Assembly: GCA_016937575.1 (NCBI GenBank)
Contig: JAFHKN010000005.1
Location: 186,001 to 250,000, forward strand
Direction of reading: 5' to 3'
DNA from: Roseomonas aeriglobus
Lineage (GTDB): Bacteria; Pseudomonadota; Alphaproteobacteria; Sphingomonadales; Sphingomonadaceae
Length of the DNA stretch: 64,000 bases
Part shown: positions 24,558 to 33,003 of the stretch, piece by piece
How positions within the stretch are numbered: the first letter of the stretch is position 1
Layout of the letters: each line of letters starts with the position of its first letter
Position numbers and translations under genes: made by a program
The notes under the pieces: generated by a model
Seen by the model: the letters and a program-made list of their open reading frames with translations, nothing else
Databases searched by the model: none
Told to the model about the DNA's origin: nothing

Positions 24558-24986
24558 ATGCTTATCGCAAACCTGCTCCCACTGCTCCACCGCTATTCGC
24601 TAGGGTTCGACCTTGTCGCCGGGCCGGACGACACTGTGACCCTGACCGTCATCCCTCGGAAGGTCGAGGGCACGGCGGCCGCCCTCGAGGTCGGCGAGAC
24701 ACGGCCCATCTCGATCACCGCAAGCGCAGCGGAAATCGACGCGGAACTCGCGCGTGGCGCCGACGGCGCACTCGGTCAGCTGATCGCGACGCGCAAGACT
24801 CTCGCCGATCAGATCGCCGATCAACGTGAGGCCGCTGAAGCCGCCAAGTTCGCCTCGGCCGAGGCCGCCAAGGCAAGGCCAACACCGGCGCCGGCAAAGA
24901 CGGCGACCACTTCCGCGTCGCCGGCACCAGCTCCGAGCGCGCTCCCGGCCGAGGCCAAATCGAACGAGCCGGCAAGTCTTTGGTGA
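24558..24986 (+). CDS. PRTRC system protein E
   Basis: This 142-aa protein has a compact N-terminal domain of ~80 residues (MLIANLLPLLHRYS, VTLTVIPRKVEG, PISITASAAEIDAELARG) and a low-complexity Ala/Pro tail. That is the usual form of PRTRC E. It follows the ParB gene by 36 bases and precedes the Ub-like gene. Its biochemical role is unknown; conserved presence in the cassette suggests a structural partner. Confidence 0.8.
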   Translation: MLIANLLPLLHRYSLGFDLVAGPDDTVTLTVIPRKVEGTAAALEVGETRPISITASAAEIDAELARGADGALGQLIATRKTLADQIADQREAAEAAKFASAEAAKARPTPAPAKTATTSASPAPAPSALPAEAKSNEPASLW

Positions 24987-25029
24987 CGGCCCCGCTTCGG
25001 CCCGTGTTCAATCTCTCAGGAGAAGCCCC

Positions 25030-25236
25030 ATGCAGATCAATCACCTTTCGCGCGCTTATCGATATGACGGGATCGACCTTCCGGTTCCGCCCCACCTTGC
25101 CGAAGACCCGCAGGGCCTGCGCGCGTATCACGCCACTCTCTATCCCGCGATCCTGAACGCCGAACTGGTCGACGCCGGCGTCACCGCGGGTACCCATGTC
25201 ACCGAGTACCGCCGCGCGGTCGGCACCAAGGGATAG
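25030..25236 (+). CDS. PRTRC system protein C (ubiquitin-like)
   Basis: This 68-aa protein with the signature LSRAYRYDGIDLPVPP, DPQGLRAYHATLYP and ILNAELV belongs to the PRTRC C / prokaryotic-ubiquitin-like family. It is assumed to be the protein that the E1-like ThiF and E2-like B proteins handle. It ends VGTKG; a single terminal Gly is present but not a classic GlyGly, so processing or a different chemistry may apply. CAGGAG precedes the ATG. Confidence 0.8.
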   Translation: MQINHLSRAYRYDGIDLPVPPHLAEDPQGLRAYHATLYPAILNAELVDAGVTAGTHVTEYRRAVGTKG

Positions 25237-25238
25237 CC

Positions 25239-26403
25239 GTGGCGCGCAAGGCCGACGCGGTCCTTCCCGCCGCATCCCGCAAGACACTTCTCGAATGGAT
25301 CGAGTTCGATGATGGCGACGCTACCCGCTCTCCCGGACCACCCTGCGACCCGCAGGCCCAGGCCCTCCACCTCAAGATCCTCATCGACCCGGCATCGCAA
25401 CACGGCGAACCGGCCGAGCCCCTCCAGTCTCCCAACGGCTTGCGACTGCCCCCGCTCGGCTGACCTGGCCGGTCGGTCGGTCGTCTTGTCCCGGGAGATC
25501 CCGGTCAGTTTCGATCAGCCGCTTGCACGTCATCACAAGCTGATTGGCGGTTGGGTCGCATCGCGCGACCAGACGGCACGGCGTTGCACGCGCGCTGAGG
25601 CTCGACGCCGCATCGAGCGCGTTTTCGATAAGGCGGTTCTGGATATTCTCAGGCCGCTCGAACTGGCCGAACTGCGCGTCGCCGTCCTCAACAGCGAGGA
25701 CATGGACGCGCCGGCCATCGCCATCGTCTGCGACAGTATGGGACAGCTCGACCTCGGCTGGATCGAGACCAGCGACGCCCAGATCGGCTGGCGCGCCGCT
25801 GCCTATACCGCGCTCGCCCGGACCATGGGCTCAGCGCTTCCGATCTTCGGCTACGACGATCTCTTCGAAGAAATCTCGATGTACTATTGGGATGGCGAAA
25901 TCGAGGACAAAGCCGCTCGCGACGCGCTCGTGGCCTATCATGGTGCCGATCCGGAGGATCTTGAAGACACCATCCTTCCCTCTGACATGAATGACAGAAG
26001 GCCGGACTGGATGATCGCGGCGAACGCAGCGCCGCTGCGGTCGCTGCCGAACGGCCTGCGCAGCGCGCTTCGCAATCTGCGATGCAGCCACCGGGCGCTT
26101 CGGGCCCTGCCGGATGAGAAGAACGCCTGGCATTTCGACGGCGCGACCCTCCACGAATATCTGCCGGACCTGGAGGAGTGCTCGTCATTGCCTCCTCTGA
26201 CGCTCGTGCCCGTCGAGCAGTTCGCGCGCGAGGTCGACGATGTCGCACGCCACGGCATGGAATACGGTTTCATGGACATCGCCGGCCTCTGCCCGTTGCC
26301 GGACGCCGCTCGCGTCACCGATTGGTTCGCATCGCTCGAGGCGGGCGCCCGGCTTCTGCTCGCCGCCCAAGAGCTGATCCAGCTCGATCCCGACACCCTG
26401 TGA
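25239..26403 (+). CDS. PRTRC system protein F, apparent frameshift near 25450
   Basis: The gene most likely starts at the GTG 3 bases after PRTRC C (MARKADAVLPAASRKTLLEW). That frame stops at 25463, just after NGLRLPPLG. The rest (DLAGRSVVLSREIPVSF to the stop at 26403) is in the +1 frame and is conserved-looking to its end. One extra base in the C5 run at 25449-25453 would explain the break, giving GLRLPRSADLAGRS. If the shift is real, only a shortened product starting inside the second frame is made. PRTRC F is a large, uncharacterised cassette member. The downstream part holds long helices and a TrpPheAla-Ser-Leu-Glu C-terminal segment. Confidence 0.7.
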
Positions 26404-26410
26404 GGCAGCC

Positions 26411-27238
26411 ATGTCAAAGCATTCGACCCAATTCGAAGCCACCGCCGGCGGGCTGGTGCTGACCAACGCCATCCTGCTTTATCGAACCGAGGCCGCGAGA
26501 AGCGGCACGCGCTACGGCGCTCCCGGCCAGGATGGGCGGGCGTTCGCCAGCCTTCATCACATCGAGCATGATGACGACGCCGGGCCGAGGATCGCCGCCG
26601 GCACGCCGCTGACACGGGCGCACCTGCGCCAATGGTCCGAGGCCTTGGGTCGCGCCGCCGCGCCCGAGCTCCTCCCGCACAACGTGCTCGTTGCGCACCA
26701 GGATCTCCTCGCGTGGTGGATCCCGGCGAAGGTTCGTCCGGCCTACTTCAATCTGAGCACGCCGCTCGCCGGCCTGAAGGCTCTTTCCACCAGAACGGTG
26801 GTTTCGGTCCCTTACCCGGCCCACCTGCTCGTTGCCACGAAGCGATCGCTGGGAGTCTACGCGCTTCGAGAGGATGAGCGGCCGACTGCCGACTCTATCG
26901 TCTTCCATTCGCCGATCCTCAATGTCTACGCCGACGGCACGCTTTGCTGGGGGAATATCCCGAAGCCCGGAACGCTGTCCGTCTCCGCCATCCCGGACTT
27001 CGAGCGGGCATTGTTCGAGTCCTGGTCGACTCATCCCAATCACGGGCAGGACCAGACGGTCTCGGGCAAGGGTGGACTCATCTCCCTCTGGGACGACCTT
27101 GCGGCGCGCCGCGCCGCCCGCTTCCCGGTCAGGCGTCTCAAGGCTTTCGCCGTCAAACGTCGGTCGGTTGCGGCATCGTCCCGCAAGGCTATCGAGCCGC
27201 TGACGCTTGGCCAACTCATCGAAAGGACGAGACGATGA
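26411..27238 (+). CDS. PRTRC system protein B (E2-like fold)
   Basis: This 275-aa protein carries the E2-like core HSPILNVYADGTLCWGN with Cys179 where ubiquitin-conjugating enzymes keep their catalytic cysteine after a HPN-type strand. It corresponds to the prokaryotic E2 family linked to PRTRC. It would accept the Ub-like C protein from ThiF. The C-terminal ~60 residues are basic (AARRAARFPVRRLKAF), perhaps for DNA or RNA contact. It starts 7 bases after F and overlaps A by ATGA. Confidence 0.8.
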   Translation: MSKHSTQFEATAGGLVLTNAILLYRTEAARSGTRYGAPGQDGRAFASLHHIEHDDDAGPRIAAGTPLTRAHLRQWSEALGRAAAPELLPHNVLVAHQDLLAWWIPAKVRPAYFNLSTPLAGLKALSTRTVVSVPYPAHLLVATKRSLGVYALREDERPTADSIVFHSPILNVYADGTLCWGNIPKPGTLSVSAIPDFERALFESWSTHPNHGQDQTVSGKGGLISLWDDLAARRAARFPVRRLKAFAVKRRSVAASSRKAIEPLTLGQLIERTRR

Positions 27239-27894
27239 CGGCTCTCGCCGATGACCCCACGGCGGCTGCCTTGCTCGCGGCCGTCCCGTGCTTCCCTGCG
27301 CCGCCGAGCGGCAGCTCACCCGGCCTGGACGCGGTACGGGCTTCGCGCGCGGGCCATTGCCTCGCGATCGGCCGAGACGGCGTCTTCCTGATTGTCAGGC
27401 GCCCGTGGCTCGAGCTCGATGTGCCTGTCACGCCGCCGATTGCCGCCTACCTTCCCTATGGCAGCGTGGGCGAGCCTCGCGCCAACCTTCGGTGCGGCCT
27501 GATACCGCGGGCGTTCTTGGCCCAGATCATCGATCATTTCGGCGCGGCGCTGCCCAATGAGGCGGCCGCCTTCATCGTGTGGGACGAGGACGATCGGCGC
27601 TTCCTTCTCGATTTCCCGCAGATCGACCAGGCGACGCCGTCGCGCCTGGTCTATCGGACACCTGTCCTGCCCGGGAACCGCCACATCGTCTGCGATATCC
27701 ACAGCCACGGCCATGGCCGGGCCTTCTTCAGCGCCACGGACGATGCCGATGACGCTCACGCGACCAAGATTGCGCTCGTCATCGGTCGCCTTGGCGGTCC
27801 CGACAGTCCCGAGTTTGCCTCTCGGCTTTGCGCCGGCGGGATGTTTCTTCCGCTCCCGCGCAGCCCCTTCGAAGGATACGGCCATGACGCCTGA
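27235..27894 (+). CDS. PRTRC system protein A (JAMM/MPN peptidase-like)
   Basis: This 219-aa protein carries a canonical JAMM zinc motif in DIHSHGHGRAFFSATDDAD: H156-x-H158-x7-S166-x2-D169. JAMM domains remove ubiquitin-like proteins from targets or process their C-termini. Within this operon it is the natural deconjugase or processing enzyme for protein C. The ATG at 27235 overlaps the stop of B and has AAAGGA upstream. A longer reading into B is antiparallel coding noise. Confidence 0.85.
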   Translation: MTALADDPTAAALLAAVPCFPAPPSGSSPGLDAVRASRAGHCLAIGRDGVFLIVRRPWLELDVPVTPPIAAYLPYGSVGEPRANLRCGLIPRAFLAQIIDHFGAALPNEAAAFIVWDEDDRRFLLDFPQIDQATPSRLVYRTPVLPGNRHIVCDIHSHGHGRAFFSATDDADDAHATKIALVIGRLGGPDSPEFASRLCAGGMFLPLPRSPFEGYGHDA

Positions 27895-28642
27895 AACACG
27901 TGATCGCCACTTCCTGCCGGAAGGGCTCCACCACCGCGTAATCAATGTCGTTCTGATCGGGTGCGGGGGAAATGGCGCCCAGATTCTGATGGGCCTCGCC
28001 TCGCTCGATACGGCGTTGCGCGCAATTTCGTCGCGATCCCTTCATGTGATCGTGGTCGACGATGACGTCGTAACCGAGGCGAACCTCGGCCGGCAGCCCT
28101 TCTACCGCTGCGATCTCGGCAACTCCAAAGCCCATACGCTGACGGAGCGGATCAACCTTGCGCACGGTCTCGCCTGGCGAGCCGTTCACGGCCGAGCGCC
28201 CGAGGCGATCGATGTATCGGGGGCGGACATTCTGATCAGCTGCGTCGATACCGCCTCAGCTCGCCGCGCCCTCGGCGCCGCGCTCGGTGGAGGGTCCAAG
28301 GCACCCGCCTATTGGCTGGACCTCGGCAACCGCGCCGGCGATGGCCAATACATCATCGGCTGCCCCGCCGCTGCCCATCGCCGGAACGAGCGTCGCCTGC
28401 CCACCGTCCTCGAATATTTTCCGGAACTCGCTGACGAGAGCGTGCCGGACGACGACGCGCCATCCTGCTCGGTCGCCGAGGCCCTGGAGCGACAATCCCT
28501 CTTCGTGAACCGCATCGTCGCGAGCCACGCGCTCTCACTCCTGTTCGACCTGCTCGGTCGCGGGTCGATCGGTCACGCCGGAGCTTTCATCAATCTCGGC
28601 AGCGGACGCTGCGCCCCGATACCCCTGCCGGCGGCTGCTTGA
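27884..28642 (+). CDS. PRTRC system ThiF-family E1-like enzyme
   Basis: This 252-aa ThiF/MoeB/E1-type adenylyltransferase overlaps A by 11 bases. The nucleotide loop LIGCGGNG is at residues 24-31, VVDDDVVTEANLGRQ is the typical acidic strand plus Arg finger, and SCVDTASARRAL follows. A candidate catalytic cysteine is in PSCSVAEAL. E1-like enzymes adenylate the C-terminus of a Ub-like protein and may pass it on as a thioester. It closes the seven-gene PRTRC operon. Confidence 0.85.
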   Translation: MTPETRDRHFLPEGLHHRVINVVLIGCGGNGAQILMGLASLDTALRAISSRSLHVIVVDDDVVTEANLGRQPFYRCDLGNSKAHTLTERINLAHGLAWRAVHGRAPEAIDVSGADILISCVDTASARRALGAALGGGSKAPAYWLDLGNRAGDGQYIIGCPAAAHRRNERRLPTVLEYFPELADESVPDDDAPSCSVAEALERQSLFVNRIVASHALSLLFDLLGRGSIGHAGAFINLGSGRCAPIPLPAAA

Positions 28643-28670
28643 TCGTCGACGCCCGCCGGCGTGAAGGAGA

Positions 28671-28688
28671 AGAGAGGGGAGGGGCTGG
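28671..28688 (+). repeat. G-rich dispersed motif, copy 5
   Basis: AGAGAGGGGAGGGGCTGG, 38 nt before the ATG at 28727 and 28 nt after the ThiF stop. Confidence 0.5.
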
Positions 28689-28726
28689 TCGAGCGGATTT
28701 GCGCTTGAGACCGGAGTACCCCGTCC

Positions 28727-29371
28727 ATGACCTACGATGTCGCGATGCGCCACCAGCAGGCGCTCGACCCCAGCGCCCTGACCACCATCGGCGCAGGATT
28801 GCACGCCATTCACGCGGCGATCACCGACTGTCGCAATGCCGGAAAGGACGCTGAGACCGACGCAGCCGTCATCCTGCTCGTGAGGCACCTCGTGTCGGTA
28901 GCCGAGCGCCGCCCGGACAGCATGGCCCTGCGCCGCACCTGCATGGACCAGATCGCCGAAATCCGCCGACATCCTGTGCTTCGCACGCTCGCCTATCGCG
29001 GCGTCGCCTATGACGAGGCCGCGAAGCGCACCTTCCATGCCGAAGGGCGGACCGCGATGCGCCGGCTCGCCGAGGCCCTGGGCCTCGAGGCCGAGAGCTA
29101 CTCCGTCCGCTCCAACAAGGGCGGTGCTGCGGTCTCCGGCGAGATCACGCTCCATGGTGACGAGGTTTATGTCCAGCTCTCGCTAGGCGGGCTGGGCCAG
29201 GATCGGGAGGTTCTCTACCGCCGCGTCAGCGGCCGAACCGACTATTGCGGCCAGCGCAATCACTTCGCGCCCGTCACTGCACTGCTCGCCCCCGATCGCT
29301 TTGCGCAGCAGCTTCGGCGGGACCTGCAGCTCTCGCCGTCCGTCACCCAGGCGGATCGGCTGTTCGCCTGA
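28727..29371 (+). CDS. Conserved hypothetical protein, 214 aa
   Basis: The N-terminal half is helical; the C-terminal half has strands (GAAVSGEITLHGDEVYVQLS, REVLYRRVSGRTDYCG) that suggest a small beta domain. It is the first gene behind motif copy 5 and 38 bases upstream of the PP-loop gene, so it probably starts the 28.7-33.6 kb unit. No family was recognised. Confidence 0.6.
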   Translation: MTYDVAMRHQQALDPSALTTIGAGLHAIHAAITDCRNAGKDAETDAAVILLVRHLVSVAERRPDSMALRRTCMDQIAEIRRHPVLRTLAYRGVAYDEAAKRTFHAEGRTAMRRLAEALGLEAESYSVRSNKGGAAVSGEITLHGDEVYVQLSLGGLGQDREVLYRRVSGRTDYCGQRNHFAPVTALLAPDRFAQQLRRDLQLSPSVTQADRLFA

Positions 29372-29409
29372 CCGGCCTCGCGTTCGCCCTCTCGCCGCCG
29401 GAGCAGACC

Positions 29410-30441
29410 ATGATCCACCACGCTCGCCTCGCCTCGGCGGCTTCATCGCACATGATCAGCCCGGAGCTTCCGGGCATTGCCCTCACGCCCGAAATCATCG
29501 GCGCTATCCGGGCCGGCGCCTGGATCGTCTTCAACCTGTCGGGCGGAAAGGATTCGAGCGCCGCGATGGCCGCGGTCAACCTATTCCTCGATCTCGTCGG
29601 TCATCCGCGCGAACGGCGGATGGCGATCCATGCCGATCTCGGCCGTGCCGAATGGGCCACGACCCCGGAGACCGTCCAGCGCATCGCCGCCGAGGCGGGC
29701 ATGCCGCTCACTGTCGTCCGGCGAGCGGCGGGCGACCTGGTCGATCGCTGGATCCAGCGTTTCGAGAGCGGCAAGCGGCGATACGCGGCGCTCGAGACCT
29801 ATAATCTGATCGGACCGTGGTCGTCGGCATCGCTTCGCTTCTGCCAATCCGAAATGAAGGCGGCGGTGATCGGACCGGCGGTTGCCCGAATGCACCAGGG
29901 CGAACAAATCATCTCCGTTCTCGGGCTGCGCCGCGACGAAAGCCACAACCGGGCCTCGATCCCGATCGCCAAGGCCGACGAGCGGTACGCCAAGGCCGGG
30001 AACCGGCACGGAACGACGATGATGACGTGGCATCCGATTGCCGACTGGACGAGCAGCGACGTGTTTCACGCCCACCGCATGCTCGGGATCCTGCTGCATG
30101 AAGCTTATTCGACGTGGGGCTCGAGCCGGCTGTCCTGTCGCTATTGCATTTTCGCCTCGCTGCAGGACCTCGAGGCGTCGGCAGCGGCGCCGTCGAATGC
30201 CGAGGTTTATCGTGAACTGGTCGGCATCGAGGCTCGTTCGACGTTCCCCTTCCAGCCGACGCGGTGGCTCGCCGACGTCGCGCCCCGGCTGCCCACTCCG
30301 GCCGAGGCCGAGGACATTGCCGCGGCCCGGCGCCCGATCCTGGCACGCCATTCCCTGCCAGACCGATTTCCCACCGCGGTTTCGATCATGGAGCGATTTG
30401 CCGAGCTTCTCGCGGTCGCGCCACGGAAGGCCGCGCGATGA
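29410..30441 (+). CDS. PAPS-reductase-like PP-loop protein
   Basis: This 343-aa protein has the PP-loop SGGKDS at residues 44-49, a DLGRAEW strand, LGLRRDESHNRAS (the typical LGxRxxES-R of PAPS reductase relatives) and CRYC at residues 243-246. The PAPS reductase/DndC superfamily activates substrates with ATP and often inserts sulfur. DndC does this for phosphorothioate DNA, but no dndB, D or E is present here, so a Dnd system is not supported. It sits next to a Mom-like gene and may serve nucleic-acid modification. The frame stays open upstream, but the ATG at 29410 gives the best start. Confidence 0.75.
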   Translation: MIHHARLASAASSHMISPELPGIALTPEIIGAIRAGAWIVFNLSGGKDSSAAMAAVNLFLDLVGHPRERRMAIHADLGRAEWATTPETVQRIAAEAGMPLTVVRRAAGDLVDRWIQRFESGKRRYAALETYNLIGPWSSASLRFCQSEMKAAVIGPAVARMHQGEQIISVLGLRRDESHNRASIPIAKADERYAKAGNRHGTTMMTWHPIADWTSSDVFHAHRMLGILLHEAYSTWGSSRLSCRYCIFASLQDLEASAAAPSNAEVYRELVGIEARSTFPFQPTRWLADVAPRLPTPAEAEDIAAARRPILARHSLPDRFPTAVSIMERFAELLAVAPRKAAR

Positions 30442-30761
30442 CGGCGATCGATGTCGCCATCGGCCAATGTCGCCTCACCGCCGAGATCGAGGATCAGCCG
30501 CCGCTCGGCTGGCGCTTCTGGTCGCTGGCCGGCTTCGCCGGCGATCCGATCGACACCAACCCTTATGCCGGGTCGCGGTGCCTCGCCCTCACGATGGTGG
30601 ATGTCGAGGGCCGTGATCGATGGCTGTGCGCGATGGAACGCGATCATAGCTTTCGCCTGCTTTGCACACACGACCTGCTCCCATCAACCGACCAGGCGGG
30701 CGCCGAGCGCTTCGCACGGCAAATGCTGGACGATCACGCCCGTCAGCCTCGTCTGCTCTGA
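30438..30761 (+). CDS. Hypothetical protein, 107 aa
   Basis: It overlaps the PP-loop gene by ATGA and precedes the Mom-like gene by 18 bases. Trp-rich strands (LGWRFWSLAGFAGDP, DRWLCAMERDHSFRLLC) suggest a small beta fold. Tight coupling implies a shared function with its neighbours. No family was recognised. Confidence 0.6.
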   Translation: MTAIDVAIGQCRLTAEIEDQPPLGWRFWSLAGFAGDPIDTNPYAGSRCLALTMVDVEGRDRWLCAMERDHSFRLLCTHDLLPSTDQAGAERFARQMLDDHARQPRLL

Positions 30762-30779
30762 CCTTCGGATCATCACCTC

Positions 30780-31604
30780 ATGCAAACCGACCGCAGCCAG
30801 CGATGGCGCGAGCGGCGCGCGCTATGGGCGCGCGACCTCGAGCTCATCGATCCAAGCGCCTATCGGGTCGAGGTCATCGACCATGCCGTGGCGCGCGCGT
30901 TCATCGCACGGCACCACTACCTCCCGACCTATCCGGCGGCCCAAGTCGCTGTCGGCCTGTTCGATCGCAGTGGTGCTCTCGAAGGCGTCGCCGTTTTCGC
31001 AGTGCCGACCACCGGCGCCGTGATCTCACGCCACACCGGCTTCGACGATCCCGCACGCGGCTGCGTCCTGGCCCGTCTCATCCTGACCGACGCAGTGCCG
31101 CAGAACGGCGAGAGCTTCTTCGTGGCGCGCGCCTTCCGGCACCTCCGCCGTGAACGGCCGGGAATCGAGGCCGTGGTCTCGTATAGCGACCCCGGCGCCG
31201 GGCATATTGGCCGGGTCTATTGCGCGCTCTCGGCCGCGCACCGGGCGATCACGAGGCCGCGTACCATGCTCCGCGTCGGCGACATCACCATCTCGGGACG
31301 GACCCTCTCAAAAATTCGTCTCGGCGAGCAAGGACATGCTGGTGCGATCGACCAGCTGGTCGCGCTCGGCGTCCCGAGGCCGTCGATAGGCGAGGAGCCG
31401 CGCCGCTGGCTCTGGCGGCTTCAACGCGAGCGGCATCTCCTCGCCCACCAGCAAGCCGGGCTCTATGCCTATTGCTTCGAGCTCACCCGAGAGGCGCGCC
31501 GCCGAGGCCGCGCGCTCCCCCGGTTGCCCTATCCCAAGGCTCTTCCGATCCGGCACCCCACGCTGCCGCTCTTTCCTGTCGATGCGGAGACCAACCATGG
31601 CTGA
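30780..31604 (+). CDS. Mom-like GNAT-fold protein (DNA adenine hypermodification candidate)
   Basis: This 274-aa protein matches the pattern of phage Mu Mom and its relatives. An aromatic-His motif ARHHYLP (His45, His46, Tyr47) and GALEGVAVFAVP are followed by LARLILTDAVPQNGESFF with VARAFRHLRR. Then comes VVSYSDPGAGHIGRVYCA (Ser134, Asp137, His142), the block Mom proteins share. Mom converts adenine in DNA to N6-carbamoylmethyl-adenine and makes DNA resist many restriction enzymes. A C-terminal ~70-residue tail follows (EEPRRWLWRLQRERHL). The product on this plasmid is inferred; related GNAT enzymes could acylate something else. Confidence 0.65.
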   Translation: MQTDRSQRWRERRALWARDLELIDPSAYRVEVIDHAVARAFIARHHYLPTYPAAQVAVGLFDRSGALEGVAVFAVPTTGAVISRHTGFDDPARGCVLARLILTDAVPQNGESFFVARAFRHLRRERPGIEAVVSYSDPGAGHIGRVYCALSAAHRAITRPRTMLRVGDITISGRTLSKIRLGEQGHAGAIDQLVALGVPRPSIGEEPRRWLWRLQRERHLLAHQQAGLYAYCFELTREARRRGRALPRLPYPKALPIRHPTLPLFPVDAETNHG

Positions 31605-31977
31605 CATCACGACCCTCCCCGTCATGACGGCGGCCGATGCCGAGAGCATCGGCTTTGCCCGGTTCAACGACGTGCCGACGCTTCCGGTCGACATCCCCGA
31701 CGGCAACTTCACGATAACGGCGAAGACGTCGGACGGGCGAAGGGTCACGTTCTTCTTCGGCGAGCACAAGCGCGGCGCGCCGCCCAGCTTCGTCGACATC
31801 CAGTATCACGATCACGGCACGAACATCGCGAACGCCAACGGCGGCATCTCGCCGACCTTCGAGATGCTGACGATCGGCCTCGGCGGCCGACAGGTGTTCG
31901 ACAGCCGCAAGCTCGATGCCGATGACAAGCCGTCGATCGCCGTCATCCTCCTGGGCGAGCCCAGCCGCCAGGAATGA
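31597..31977 (+). CDS. Hypothetical protein, 126 aa
   Basis: It overlaps the Mom-like gene by 8 bases. It is a beta-rich small protein (DIPDGNFTITAKTSDGRRVT, FFFGEHKRGAPPSFVDIQYH) with an acidic N-terminus. It is the last gene before motif copy 6. Possibly an accessory of the Mom-like enzyme; no family was recognised. Confidence 0.6.
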   Translation: MADITTLPVMTAADAESIGFARFNDVPTLPVDIPDGNFTITAKTSDGRRVTFFFGEHKRGAPPSFVDIQYHDHGTNIANANGGISPTFEMLTIGLGGRQVFDSRKLDADDKPSIAVILLGEPSRQE

Positions 31978-31993
31978 GGGGAGGGGGGTCTGG
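31975..31993 (+). repeat. G-rich dispersed motif, copy 6
   Basis: TGAGGGGAGGGGGGTCTGG. It begins inside the stop codon of the preceding gene and lies 45 nt before the ATG at 32039. Confidence 0.5.
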
Positions 31994-32038
31994 AGGATCG
32001 GAGGCGATGACCGCCTTCAAGATCCGAGGCCATCCTTC

Positions 32039-33003
32039 ATGTCCGCTTTTCCTCACGCCGAGGCCGGGATGGCCCGGTCTCCCGACTACATCCTGGTTCC
32101 GCCCCGCCACCGGTCGTCCTCGCCTACGGTATCGGCGTCGATTCCACCGCGCTGCTCGTGGAGCTGGAGGCCCGCGGCGAGGCTCCTGATCTCGTCCTGT
32201 CCGCCGATCCCGGGGCCGAGAAGCCCGAGACCTATGCCTATCAGGAGATGATGGCGGCGTGGATGGCGGCGCGCGGCATCCCCTATGAGATTGTCCGGTA
32301 CGTTCCCCGACGCTTCAAACACTGGCCGCCTTACTACTCGATCCTGGCCAATGTGCTCACCAACGCAACGCTTCCCAGCATCAGCCTGGGCCGACATAGC
32401 TGCTCGCTCAAATGGAAGGTCGCGCCGCAGGATGCCTACCTTCGCGACTGGGCGCCGGCGCAGACCGCCTGGTCTCGCGGTCAGAAGGTCGTTCGCCTGA
32501 TCGGCTACGATGCGTCGCCCGCCGACAGTCGTCGCTACGCGCACGCCTCCGCCATCGACGACCCCCTGTTCGAGTGCCGCTATCCGCTGCGCGAATGGGG
32601 CTGGACCCGCGATCGCTGCGTGGCGCGCATCGTCTCGGCCGGCCTGCCGGTGCCTCCCAAATCAAGCTGCTTCTTTTGCGGAGCGATCCGGCCTGACGAG
32701 GTTCGCGCGCTTCCCTCCTGGTGCCTGCGCCTGATTGTCCTGATCGAGGCCCGAGCCGAGCCCCGGCTCCGGTCCGTCGAAGGCCTGTGGCGCCGCTCGA
32801 CCAAGACCAAGCCGGGCAAGATTACCGACTTTATCCGGGCGGAGCGGCTCCTTCCCGAGGCCGAGATCGCGGCGATCCGCCGCGACGCCCCGACCAACCT
32901 GATCCGTTTCCAGGACGCGGCCAGCCTCGTGCCGGTCTCAGAGCGTCCGACGATGGAAGCCTGGATCGCGACCTTCAATGCCGGCCTGATGGAGGCAGAA
33001 TGA
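32039..33003 (+). CDS. Second PAPS-reductase-like PP-loop protein, start region out of frame
   Basis: The conserved frame reads VVLAYGIGVDSTALLVELE from about 32113, a PP-loop of the SxGxDS type. It continues through SADPGAEKPETYAY, a KSSCFFCGA cysteine pair and a basic C-terminus to 33003. That frame has no ATG or GTG upstream of the PP-loop. The first GTG, at 32158, lies after it. The best ribosome sites serve ATGs at 32007 and 32039 in the other two frames, so a one-base shift near 32090-32110 is likely. Phage and plasmid members of this family are thought to act on nucleic acids or nucleotides. It overlaps the next gene by ATGA. Confidence 0.6.

Noticed and set aside
29410..33003. A DndABCDE phosphorothioation system
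   Set aside because: PP-loop proteins alone are not enough. DndB, DndD and DndE and any DndFGH partner are absent, and the PP-loop proteins do not show the typical DndC length or context.
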